DNA of 47,543 bases from Acidobacteriaceae bacterium (GTDB lineage: Bacteria; Acidobacteriota; Terriglobia; Terriglobales; Acidobacteriaceae), in contig JANYBT010000001.1 of the NCBI GenBank assembly GCA_025360645.1, positions 1 to 47,543 of the forward strand, read 5' to 3'. The first letter of the stretch is position 1, and every line of letters starts with the position of its first letter. The position numbers were made by a program, and so were the translations under genes. The notes below the pieces were generated by a model. The model saw nothing but the letters and a program-made list of their open reading frames with translations. It was not told the origin of the DNA and searched no databases. Below are positions 1-6,571 of the stretch, one piece after another.

Positions 1-2
1 TG

Positions 3-1271
3 TTGCTCAACCAGGGACGCGACGGCGCGCTTTACGGCACCACGGAATTTGGCGTTCCGGGCGCCACGACACAGGGACTCGGCACCATCTTTCGACAGCC
101 CATCAGCGGCGCGAACGTTTTGCTGCATCAGTTCACCGGGACCGACGGCCAGTATCCAACGGGTGGAGTCACTCTCGCCAGCGATGGCAACTTCTACGGG
201 ACTACCTCCAACGGCGGGCTCTATAATTTTGGTGTCTTGTTCAAGATCACTTCGATTGGCGCGTTTACTGTCCTCTACAACTTCAGTGGCGGTAGCGACG
301 GCGGAATCCCTTTGTCGTCTCCGATCCAGGCATCCGACGGAAACCTCTACGGCACCACCACCTTTACGAACTCGGTCGGCGTATCGACGATTTATCAGTA
401 CGTGCCGTCCACCCGAATCTTGAAGACGATCCACACCAGCGACTTCACCCACGGTTCCGGCTTCCTCACTCCGCCGTTGCAGGCCTCTGACGGGACACTG
501 TATCTCGCCGCCGAAGGCGGCGGCGCCAGCTTCTGCGGGTCGATCCTTGGGCTGACACTGGCCGGAGCTGTGCTCGAATCTCATAGCTTTCCCTGCCAAC
601 CCGGCGGCGCCACCCCCGGCCCCATCATTCAAGCCAACGATGGCAACATCTACGGCACCACGCAGCAGGGTGGAAATAATGGGGGCTTCAACTCAACCAT
701 CTTTGAGTTGTCTGCGGCTGGCCTCCAGGTGCTCTACAACTTTGGAACCGTGACCTCCGATGGCTCGTTCGTTCTCGCCGGCCTTACCCAGGGGACGGAC
801 GATAATTTCTACGGCGCGGCTGCGCTGGGAGGCGCGCACAACGCGGGCTCGCTGTTCGAACTCACCTCGGGCGGCACATACAGCAAGCTATACGATTTCC
901 TCCAGCGGCAGAATCCCACCTACCAGTATCCCCAGGCTGCTCCCACTCAACATACCAACAGTTTCTTTTATGGAGTGACCACGTACGGGGGACGGAACGC
1001 CCTGGGCCAGGTCTACCGCTTGTCGCAGGGACTGGGTTCTTTCGTCACTTTCGTCCGGGCGCAAGGCAAGGCGGGCAGTCAGGCGCAGATCCTCGGTCAG
1101 GGGTTGACTGGCACCGCGAGCGTGACCTTCAACGGCGTCCCGGCAGCATTCAGGATTGTGTCCGATACCTACCTGACGGCCACCGTACCTGCCGGGGCGG
1201 GAAGTGGCCGGGTCGTCGTGGTTACGCCCAGCGGTTCCCTCACCAGCAACAAAAACTTCAACGTTCAGTAA
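3..1271 (+). CDS. Choice-of-repeat extracellular protein (Gloeo/Verruco-type repeats) with C-terminal IPT/TIG-like domain, 5' partial
   Basis: The reading frame is open to the left edge, so the true start is probably outside the window; the first in-frame start-like codon is TTG at 3. The 422 visible residues contain about seven repeats of roughly 50 residues built on the pattern G-x-[LF]-Y-G-T-T followed by G-G and a short F-[KER]-[LI] strand, the signature of Gloeo_Verruco beta-propeller-like repeats in secreted proteins. The last 70 residues (from A-Q-G-K-A-G-S) look like an IPT/TIG Ig-like domain. A secreted or surface, carbohydrate- or adhesion-related role is an inference from the family; no catalytic motif is visible. 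The next gene is convergent (xseA on the minus strand, stop 38 bases away). Confidence 0.8.
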   Translation: MLNQGRDGALYGTTEFGVPGATTQGLGTIFRQPISGANVLLHQFTGTDGQYPTGGVTLASDGNFYGTTSNGGLYNFGVLFKITSIGAFTVLYNFSGGSDGGIPLSSPIQASDGNLYGTTTFTNSVGVSTIYQYVPSTRILKTIHTSDFTHGSGFLTPPLQASDGTLYLAAEGGGASFCGSILGLTLAGAVLESHSFPCQPGGATPGPIIQANDGNIYGTTQQGGNNGGFNSTIFELSAAGLQVLYNFGTVTSDGSFVLAGLTQGTDDNFYGAAALGGAHNAGSLFELTSGGTYSKLYDFLQRQNPTYQYPQAAPTQHTNSFFYGVTTYGGRNALGQVYRLSQGLGSFVTFVRAQGKAGSQAQILGQGLTGTASVTFNGVPAAFRIVSDTYLTATVPAGAGSGRVVVVTPSGSLTSNKNFNVQ

Positions 1272-1308
1272 GCTCAGTCGAGGAGCAACTGACAACTGAC
1301 AACTGCCG

Positions 1309-2667
1309 TTACTCCACCCGCGCCGCGATCTCCCCTTTGGCTAGCCGCGCCGACACCTTCTCGCCCGCTTTCACCTGGGACGCATCCTTCAGTAATCTTC
1401 CTTTGCTGTCGAACACCAGAGCATACCCGCGATTCAGAATCGCCACCGGCGACAGCGCTCCCAGTTGTCCGCTCGACCGCTCCAGCCGCGCCCGCACTCG
1501 CGCCAACGCTGCCCGCGCCGCCGCTGCCAGTGCCGACGTTTGCCCCGCCAGTTCGCGTCCAATGCCTTCCAGCCTGCGCCGCGCATCATAGTGCCGCGCC
1601 GCCGCCGATGCCGTCTCCCAGCGCCGCCGTTGTTTTTCCAGAATCTGCCGCTCCGCCCGTTCCAGCCGGTATCCTAGATCGTCCAGCTTCTGCTGTCGCC
1701 GATGGATGCCGTCCATCATGCGGCCGAAGGCGCCCTGTTGTGCGGCTTGGGTCAGACTCTGGCGCGCCATCAGCAGGTGATAGCGCACCGCGCGCTGCAA
1801 CCGTTCGCGCAAGCTCTCGACATTCTGCTCGACTTGCTGCCGCGACTCGATCACCAACTCCGCCGCTGCGGAAGGTGTTGGCGCCCGCAAGTCGGCGACG
1901 AAATCCAGAATCGTGAAATCGGTTTCGTGTCCCACCGCGGAAATCACCGGCACCCGCGCCGCGGCCACGGTCCGCGCCAGCGCCTCATCGTTGAACGCGG
2001 CCAGATCTTCGGTGGAGCCCCCACCGCGCGCCACAATCACCACGTCCACCAGCCCGCTCTGGTCGAAATACAGTACTCCGGCCCGCACCTCTCCGGCGGC
2101 CGCGGCCCCTTGCACCTGCGCCGGATAAATCAGAATGTTCGCGGTGTGATGCCTCCGCTCCAGAATGTTCAGGATGTCGCGCAGCGCGGCCGCCTGCGGC
2201 GAAGTCACAATGCCAATGCGCCGCGGCAGCGTGGGGATCGGCTGCTTTCGCTCCTCGTCGAACAGCCCTTCCGCCTGCAAGCGTGCTTTCAATTGTTCGA
2301 ACGCGATCTGCAGTGCGCCCGCTCCCTTGGGCTCCAGGTATTCGGCGGAAATCTGCAGCTCGCCGCGTTCTTCATACACCGTGACCCGGCCTCGCACCAC
2401 CACTTGCATCCCGTTCGCCGGACGGAACCGCAACAGCCGCGCCGCCGACCGGAACATCACGATCTTGATCTGCGCCGACTCTTCTTTTAGGCTGAAATAG
2501 ATGTGTCCGGCCGCTGACGCCTTGAAGTTTGAGATCTCCCCTTCCACCCAGGCGTCGGCAAATTCCTGTTCCACCCGGCCGCGCACCGCCGCCACCAGAG
2601 CCCGCACTGTCCACACGTGCCGCTCCGGTGCTCTAAAATTGAAACCGAGTTGGTCGTTACCCGCCAT
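1309..2667 (-). CDS. xseA: Exodeoxyribonuclease VII large subunit
   Basis: This is the catalytic subunit of ExoVII, which degrades single-stranded DNA to oligonucleotides together with the small subunit XseB (not seen here). The protein is 452 residues, matching the usual 400-460. The N-terminal OB-fold carries WVEGEISNFK (residues 40-49). The catalytic half shows RIGIVTSPQAAALRDI (150-165), VARGGGSTEDL (212-222), SAVGHETD (243-250) and RAPTPSAAAE (261-270), all family hallmarks, followed by a long coiled-coil region. The frame stays open for another 191 codons upstream, but that extension is antisense to the thiE-like gene. I chose the ATG at 2667 because the protein then starts just before the OB fold and leaves a 57-base divergent promoter gap. 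Confidence 0.96.
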   Translation of the reverse strand: MAGNDQLGFNFRAPERHVWTVRALVAAVRGRVEQEFADAWVEGEISNFKASAAGHIYFSLKEESAQIKIVMFRSAARLLRFRPANGMQVVVRGRVTVYEERGELQISAEYLEPKGAGALQIAFEQLKARLQAEGLFDEERKQPIPTLPRRIGIVTSPQAAALRDILNILERRHHTANILIYPAQVQGAAAAGEVRAGVLYFDQSGLVDVVIVARGGGSTEDLAAFNDEALARTVAAARVPVISAVGHETDFTILDFVADLRAPTPSAAAELVIESRQQVEQNVESLRERLQRAVRYHLLMARQSLTQAAQQGAFGRMMDGIHRRQQKLDDLGYRLERAERQILEKQRRRWETASAAARHYDARRRLEGIGRELAGQTSALAAAARAALARVRARLERSSGQLGALSPVAILNRGYALVFDSKGRLLKDASQVKAGEKVSARLAKGEIAARVE

Positions 2668-2724
2668 CGCTTGGAGTGTATCGCAAGTGGTTTTGCCAAA
2701 GCAGCGAATCAAAGGCCTGATGGG

Positions 2725-3414
2725 ATGATGAAACCGGCGCCATGGCTCTACTACACCACCGACCGCACCCAGTTTTCCGGGAACGAAGCCGTGCGCCGAA
2801 AGTCGCTGCTGGCCAAAATTGCCGAGGCGACCCGTGCCGGGGTGGACTACATCCAGTTGCGCGAGAGGGACCTCAGCGCGCGCGCACTGGAATCGCTGGC
2901 CCGCCAGGCTCTGCAGGTCATTCGCGAAAATAGCGGGCGCCTCGGCTCTCCTCGCCTGCTGCTCAACTCCCGCAGCGATGTCGCGCTTGCGGTCGGAGCG
3001 GACGGCGTCCACCTGCGCTCCCTTGACCTTGCCCCTGCCGAAGTACGCCGCATCTGCCGCGCGGTGGCGTCGCCCCCTGCTAGAGAATTCCTGATCGGAG
3101 TTTCCTGTCACACCCCGGCTGAGATCGCCGCCGCCGAAGCCGGTGCGGACTTCGTCGTGTTCGGCCCGGTGTTTGAAAAGCGGGCTGCACCCACCCAGGT
3201 TGCCCTTGAGCCTGCTCCCTGGCCCGCAGGACTGGCTCAACTGTCGCTGGCCTGTCGCGCCAGCATCCCGGTGCTTGCGCTGGGTGGCGTTACCCTCGAC
3301 AACGCGCGCGAATGTATCGCTCAGGGCGCGCGTGGCGTCGCTGGCATCCGCCTGTTTCAGCAGAACGATGTGCAGAAAGTAGTTGCCGCCCTGCGAACGA
3401 GCTCGCCCAGATGA
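2725..3414 (+). CDS. thiE: Thiamine-phosphate synthase / TenI family TIM-barrel protein
   Basis: A 229-residue TIM barrel of the ThiE/TenI superfamily. ThiE joins the pyrimidine and thiazole moieties to make thiamine phosphate; TenI is a thiazole tautomerase. Visible motifs are IQLRERDL (43-50), LLLNSR (78-83), DGVHL (93-97), GVSCHT (125-130), DFVVFGPVFEK (142-152) and LALGGV (184-189). The strict ThiE signatures (HLGQxD, and GP-x-[FW]-x-T-x-T-K) are replaced by HLRSLD and GPVFEKRAAPT, so a TenI-like or divergent ThiE role is possible. ATG 2725 is chosen because the barrel starts there; the longer frame overlaps xseA. The stop overlaps the next gene's start (ATGA at 3411), suggesting translational coupling. 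No TPP riboswitch is visible upstream. Confidence 0.8.
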   Translation: MMKPAPWLYYTTDRTQFSGNEAVRRKSLLAKIAEATRAGVDYIQLRERDLSARALESLARQALQVIRENSGRLGSPRLLLNSRSDVALAVGADGVHLRSLDLAPAEVRRICRAVASPPAREFLIGVSCHTPAEIAAAEAGADFVVFGPVFEKRAAPTQVALEPAPWPAGLAQLSLACRASIPVLALGGVTLDNARECIAQGARGVAGIRLFQQNDVQKVVAALRTSSPR

Positions 3415-4175
3415 CCGCCTCCGCCCCCACGCTCGCGCTTGTTCCTGCGATGGCGCTCATCCCCGCGAGCTGGTTCGAGATGGGCTGTGCCACTGGACAA
3501 GACAACGAGCGTCCAGTGCACGGCGTCTGGGTGGATGCGTTCCAGATCGCACTCCGCCAGGTGACCAACGCGGACTACGCGGGGTTCCTCGCCGAAACCA
3601 GTACGCCCGCCCCTCCGTTTTGGACGGACCCAAACTTCTGCGATCCTCAGCAGCCCGTGGTTGCGGTCTCGTGGTTTGATTCCGTGGCCTATTGCGAGTG
3701 GCTCGCGGCGAGGACCGGCCAGCCGTTTCGCTTGCCCACAGAAGCCGAATGGGAACGCGCGGCCCGCGGAGGCGTGGAACAGAAACTCTATCCCTGGGGA
3801 GACGTGGAACAGAAGCTCTATCCTTGGGGAGACACACTCCCGCAAGACCTGCCCGATTATGCCGCGCGCTGCCTGCGCTGGGCCACCGGCCCGGAGCGGG
3901 TGGGCCTCGCCGCGCCCAACCCATTTGGCATTTTCAATTTGTGCGACAACGTGCACGAGTGGTGCAGCGACTGGTTTGCCGCCGACTATTACGCGCAATC
4001 GCCGGAACGCAATCCCCCCGGCCCCGAACAAGGCGAGCGCCGGTCGTCGCGCGGAGGCTCCTGGCGCCACCACATCAAAATGTCACGCTGCGCCGCCCGC
4101 TCCAGCATTCCACCGCAATTCCAATATGCGGATTATGGGTTTCGCGTGGCAGCAGATGTGGTGAGAGTCTATTGA
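3411..4175 (+). CDS. Formylglycine-generating-enzyme (SUMF1/FGE-sulfatase) family protein
   Basis: 254 residues with the FGE fold. Typical signatures are MALIPASWFEMG (14-25), the start of domain pattern DNERPVHGVWVDAF, VSWFDSVAYCEWLA (87-99), FRLPTEAEWERAARGG (106-121), FGIFNLCDNVHEWCSDW (172-188), SSRGGSWRH (212-220) and YGFRVA (242-247). Members oxidise a cysteine in sulfatases, or act in ergothioneine-like or other modifications; many are uncharacterised, and no sulfatase gene is nearby. The gene starts inside the stop of the thiE-like gene (ATGA). It carries an exact ten-residue tandem duplication (VEQKLYPWGD, residues 122-131 and 132-141) in the YPWGD loop that is normally present once. 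Confidence 0.85.
   Translation: MTASAPTLALVPAMALIPASWFEMGCATGQDNERPVHGVWVDAFQIALRQVTNADYAGFLAETSTPAPPFWTDPNFCDPQQPVVAVSWFDSVAYCEWLAARTGQPFRLPTEAEWERAARGGVEQKLYPWGDVEQKLYPWGDTLPQDLPDYAARCLRWATGPERVGLAAPNPFGIFNLCDNVHEWCSDWFAADYYAQSPERNPPGPEQGERRSSRGGSWRHHIKMSRCAARSSIPPQFQYADYGFRVAADVVRVY
3774..3833 (+). repeat. 30-bp in-frame tandem duplication inside the FGE-family gene
   Basis: Two adjacent 30-base units (3774-3803 and 3804-3833) both encode VEQKLYPWGD. They differ at only two bases, and both are silent third-position changes (Lys AAA/AAG, Pro CCC/CCT). The silent differences argue against a simple assembly stutter. Confidence 0.95.
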
Positions 4176-4197
4176 TTTGTAATCCTGTCTTTTACGA

Positions 4198-4309
4198 TTT
4201 GTCATCCCTTTTACGTTTTGTCATCCCATCTTTTAAAATTTGTCATCCCCTCGCTTCGTTCGGGATGACAATCAAGAGGTCGTTCGGGATGACAATCAAG
4301 AGGTTGATG
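4198..4309. repeat. Cluster of TTTGTCATCCC / GGGATGACAA repeats
   Basis: Three direct copies of TTTGTCATCCC (4198, 4217, 4239) are followed by two inverted copies GGGATGACAA (4262-4271, 4286-4295). The inverted copies lie in two perfect 24-base tandem units (4257-4280, 4281-4304). RNA across the block could fold as TCATCCC pairing with GGGATGA. Related copies lie near 5030 and at 9211-9260, so this is a dispersed family. It sits just downstream of the FGE-family gene and before the toxin-antitoxin pair. Confidence 0.85.
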
Positions 4310-4378
4310 GGGGAAACAGGCCGCACCTTGGACCGCGCAATTCCAGCGCGCGCGAAACTGCAAGGTCCTTCACTTCGC

Positions 4379-4663
4379 TCACAACCCCGCCGGCCAACGG
4401 CGGGCGCCATGGAAAACGCGCAATATCTGGACTTCCTCTCCGCGCACTCGGTAGGGAACGATGCAGGGAGTGTCGGGCACCACCAGTTCCCGCGTGCCTG
4501 GAACCCGACCCGCGCGCCCCATCGCCGGATGGCGTGACAGGCGTTCGACGGAGGCTGCAATCGCGGCAACTACGCGTCCTGCGGCAGCTGGGTTGTCGCG
4601 CGCAATGTAGGCGGCCTCGGCGTTCAAGTTGACCAGGGCCAGTCTCAGCCATCTAACCCGCAC
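4379..4663 (-). CDS. RelE/ParE-family toxin
   Basis: 94 residues with the compact RelE/ParE fold: an N-terminal helical region with AAYIARDNPAAAGRVVAAIAASVERLSRHPAMGRAGR, then strands with TRELVVPDTPCIVPYRVRGEEVQILRVFHGARRWP. The ELVV...IVPYRV...ILRVFHGAR pattern is typical of ParE-type gyrase inhibitors or RelE-like RNases; the sequence does not decide between them. It overlaps the upstream antitoxin gene by 11 bases (4653-4663), as usual for a coupled toxin-antitoxin operon, and is transcribed with it from the promoter near 4931-4959. Confidence 0.88.
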   Translation of the reverse strand: MRVRWLRLALVNLNAEAAYIARDNPAAAGRVVAAIAASVERLSRHPAMGRAGRVPGTRELVVPDTPCIVPYRVRGEEVQILRVFHGARRWPAGL

Positions 4664-4901
4664 GGCGCGTCCACTTCTTCAGGGTTCGTTGCACCGTCCG
4701 GTCATCGGCGAAATCGCCCGCTTCGGCCTCCACCACCGCCTTGCGGGTCTCCGCGATCTGCCAGGCGTTCAGTGCTACGTACTCCCGCACCGCTTCGGTC
4801 ATCAGGAACGACCGGCTGCGCTGCGTGGCCTCGGCCAATTGGTCCAAGTCTTGCCGCAGCTTCGGATCGAGACGGAGTGTAAAAACTTTTGATGCCGTCA
4901 T
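4653..4901 (-). CDS. Ribbon-helix-helix antitoxin (ParD/CopG type)
   Basis: 82 residues. The N-terminus KVFTLRLDPKLRQDLDQLAEATQRSRSFLMTEAVREYV is a classic ribbon-helix-helix DNA-binding domain: a beta strand, then two helices with the RSRSFLMTEAV turn. The C-terminal half (ALNAWQIAETRKAVVEAEAGDFADD) is the acidic toxin-binding tail. It neutralises the downstream ParE/RelE toxin and probably represses its own operon by binding the palindrome that covers its ribosome-binding site. Confidence 0.88.
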   Translation of the reverse strand: MTASKVFTLRLDPKLRQDLDQLAEATQRSRSFLMTEAVREYVALNAWQIAETRKAVVEAEAGDFADDRTVQRTLKKWTRRAG

Positions 4902-4903
4902 GT

Positions 4904-4920
4904 GTAATACCTCGTATTAC
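4904..4920 (-). promoter_or_regulatory. Palindromic operator overlapping the antitoxin Shine-Dalgarno
   Basis: A perfect inverted repeat, GTAATAC-CTC-GTATTAC. On the minus strand its centre reads GAGG, which lies 8 bases before the antitoxin ATG (4901) and so doubles as the Shine-Dalgarno. The size suits a ribbon-helix-helix dimer or tetramer site. Autoregulation is inferred from the family. Confidence 0.7.
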
Positions 4921-4930
4921 GATTGAGTCG

Positions 4931-4959
4931 AGTATACTGCGACAGCATCAAAGTGTCAC
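4931..4959 (-). promoter_or_regulatory. Sigma-70-type promoter of the toxin-antitoxin operon
   Basis: On the minus strand, -35 GTGACA (4954-4959) and -10 TATACT (4931-4936) are separated by exactly 17 bases. The predicted start near 4924 puts the operator immediately downstream, so a bound repressor would block promoter clearance as well as translation. Confidence 0.65.
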
Positions 4960-5633
4960 TTTGCGACGAGGCTTCGTGCGGTTGTAGTAAATTCCGGAAC
5001 CGGTATATGCGCGGCGGTCCATAGTTTGTCATCCCGAGCGGCTCAAGGAATTGCTGGGCCGCCAGGCCGAACTGAATGCGGCGCTCGATCTCGACAAAGG
5101 TGAGCGGCAGGTTGCGGCGGCCGCCGAGGCAGAGGGAAGCGCTGAGGTTGACGGGAATGCCGGAGCAGATGAGAGAGCCGTTGGGGTGGCGGCGCGCGCC
5201 GGAACGCGTCACAGCAATCTGCGCCGGAACCGCACTGGCGGGAGCGATGAGAACAGTTTTGATGACGGTGCCAAGACCGTGTCAGCCCCGAGAAGGCCCT
5301 CGGCGCCGGGGACGAAGTTTTGATATGTGCGGCTTTTGCGTCGTTTATTGGCAACTTTACATCATCGCCTTGCGGCATGGGGGCGCAGTTCGTTGGCGAG
5401 GTTCAGCAGCCGACGCTCGACCAATTTGTGCCACTTCCACGAGTAGGGCGTTTTTCGTCCAGGTGAATTACTTTCGAGTTGCTCGTGATTCGGGAATTGG
5501 CTGTCTGCTAAGGATGCGTGCCTCTTTTCCGGACAAACTCATGCAAACAAAGCGGTCACAATCGAGGCCTGCACTGACTCAAAACCTCTGCGCTAAGAAA
5601 CACTCAGTCACAGTGCATGCCGCTTTCCATTCC
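4960..5633. other. Gene-poor stretch, possible decayed coding
   Basis: No convincing intact gene is seen in about 670 bases. One TTTGTCATCCC repeat copy lies at about 5028. Minus-strand reading gives two protein-like fragments without proper starts. One (about 4990-5300) includes NGSLICSGIPVNLSASL and LTFVEIERRIQFGLAAQQFL. The other, ending at the stop at 5362-5364, includes TPYSWKWHKLVERRLLNL. I do not recognise either; they may be remnants of inactivated genes. Confidence 0.4.
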
Positions 5634-6332
5634 TCACTTAGGCCACGCGATGGTAAGCAGGAATACGCTGTCGCACTTGGCTTCGACATCATGAGGAACG
5701 TCGTGATCGAGCGTAAGCAGCCTTCCGGTTTGCATCTCAATGACCTGTTCTTGGGCGTGAACCTGGATCTCACCAGAGAGTGACTGAATGGAAATACGCC
5801 CTGCCGTTTGATGTTCGTGAAGACGTCCTCCGGCTTTGAGCGCAATCAGGACAATCCGAAGGTCGGAGTACTTTACGATCGTGTTCGCGGTATGTTCCGC
5901 TTGCCATGGCTGCTCAGATTGGAGCCTACGGACTTCCTCAGCTATGTCAAAGCTGAGTAGCGTACCGGACGTAGGGACTGGCTGGCGAATGCCGCCTCGC
6001 GAATGCTCCTCGTGCTGATTCATCAATTGTTCTCCTGTAGTAACCGTGACGTCGTTCGCTGTCGGTTGGGATTCGGTGGCCGAAATAACGAGGTCACCGC
6101 CATCGGCATGAGCCCTGTTCGCAAGTCGTTCCCAAGCTGAACTCAGAGCCTCGATGGGTTCGCGATCGAATAACCTGACCTGAAACACAGGCGGACACTC
6201 CGTTTCCTGAGTGACCGGACACCCGCAGCGGACTACGGTGTGCGACAACAACACATCGCGTAACGGTACTTGGTAGGTCTGACCGCAAGCATTGCACGGC
6301 AGCCGGATCGAGACCGCGTCGAGAATGTTCAT
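5634..6332 (-). CDS. Zinc-ribbon-like domain fused to a cupin domain
   Basis: 232 residues in one frame. The N-terminal half carries cysteines at 13, 16, 36, 38 and 46 (CNACG, CGCP, ECP), like a zinc ribbon. The C-terminal half (from residue 104) is a small cupin: VKYSDLRIVLIALKAGGRLHEHQTAGRISIQSLSGEIQVH and LLTLDHDVPHDVEA give the conserved HxHx-type metal-binding strand and a second His near the C-terminus. An internal ATG at 6023 has a much better Shine-Dalgarno (AGGAG, 8 bases away) than the first ATG, so a separate 129-residue cupin may also be made. It is divergent from the cytochrome b-molybdenum gene. Function is unknown; metal- or stress-related sensing is speculation. Confidence 0.75.
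   Translation of the reverse strand: MNILDAVSIRLPCNACGQTYQVPLRDVLLSHTVVRCGCPVTQETECPPVFQVRLFDREPIEALSSAWERLANRAHADGGDLVISATESQPTANDVTVTTGEQLMNQHEEHSRGGIRQPVPTSGTLLSFDIAEEVRRLQSEQPWQAEHTANTIVKYSDLRIVLIALKAGGRLHEHQTAGRISIQSLSGEIQVHAQEQVIEMQTGRLLTLDHDVPHDVEAKCDSVFLLTIAWPK
6021..6039 (-). promoter_or_regulatory. Strong internal ribosome-binding site and start for a stand-alone cupin
   Basis: On the minus strand AGGAG sits 8 bases before ATG 6023, in frame with the longer zinc-ribbon/cupin reading frame. Translation from here gives a 129-residue cupin that resembles free-standing cupins of this type. This could be an internal start, or the zinc-ribbon part may be an upstream addition. Confidence 0.5.
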
Positions 6333-6571
6333 GGTTTAAGGCTCTCCGATAGCCGCCATCTTGAACTCTGTGGCGCACACTGCTGAAACTGATCGATGCC
6401 TTGTGCCAGATCCTCTGCGAACGTCTTAAGGGCCTGGTGGGCAGTCGTCCCAGGGCCCGCACCGCACGATTCAAATTGTCTACACTTATAAGAAGCAAAA
6501 CTGTGCCATTTTGACCTGTCATCAGCTGGCACATTGTCGACAATTCCGGAAGATGCTTCTTGATTATCCAT
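6329..6571 (-). CDS. Small hypothetical protein overlapping the zinc-ribbon/cupin start
   Basis: 80 codons from ATG 6571, or 67 from GTG 6532. The stop overlaps the ATG of the zinc-ribbon/cupin gene (ATGA), a hallmark of translational coupling, and the C-terminal half (HQALKTFAEDLAQGIDQF) looks like an amphipathic helix. Against it, the 5' part overlaps the opposite-strand cytochrome gene and there is no good Shine-Dalgarno. No family recognised. Confidence 0.3.
   Translation of the reverse strand: MDNQEASSGIVDNVPADDRSKWHSFASYKCRQFESCGAGPGTTAHQALKTFAEDLAQGIDQFQQCAPQSSRWRLSESLKP

Noticed and set aside
2600-2724. TPP riboswitch before the thiE-like gene
   Set aside because: None of the conserved TPP-box segments are visible, and the gap to xseA is only 57 bases.
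2668-3240. 191-codon N-terminal extension of xseA
   Set aside because: Open frame only because it is antisense to the thiE-like gene; no XseA homology, and it would exceed family length.
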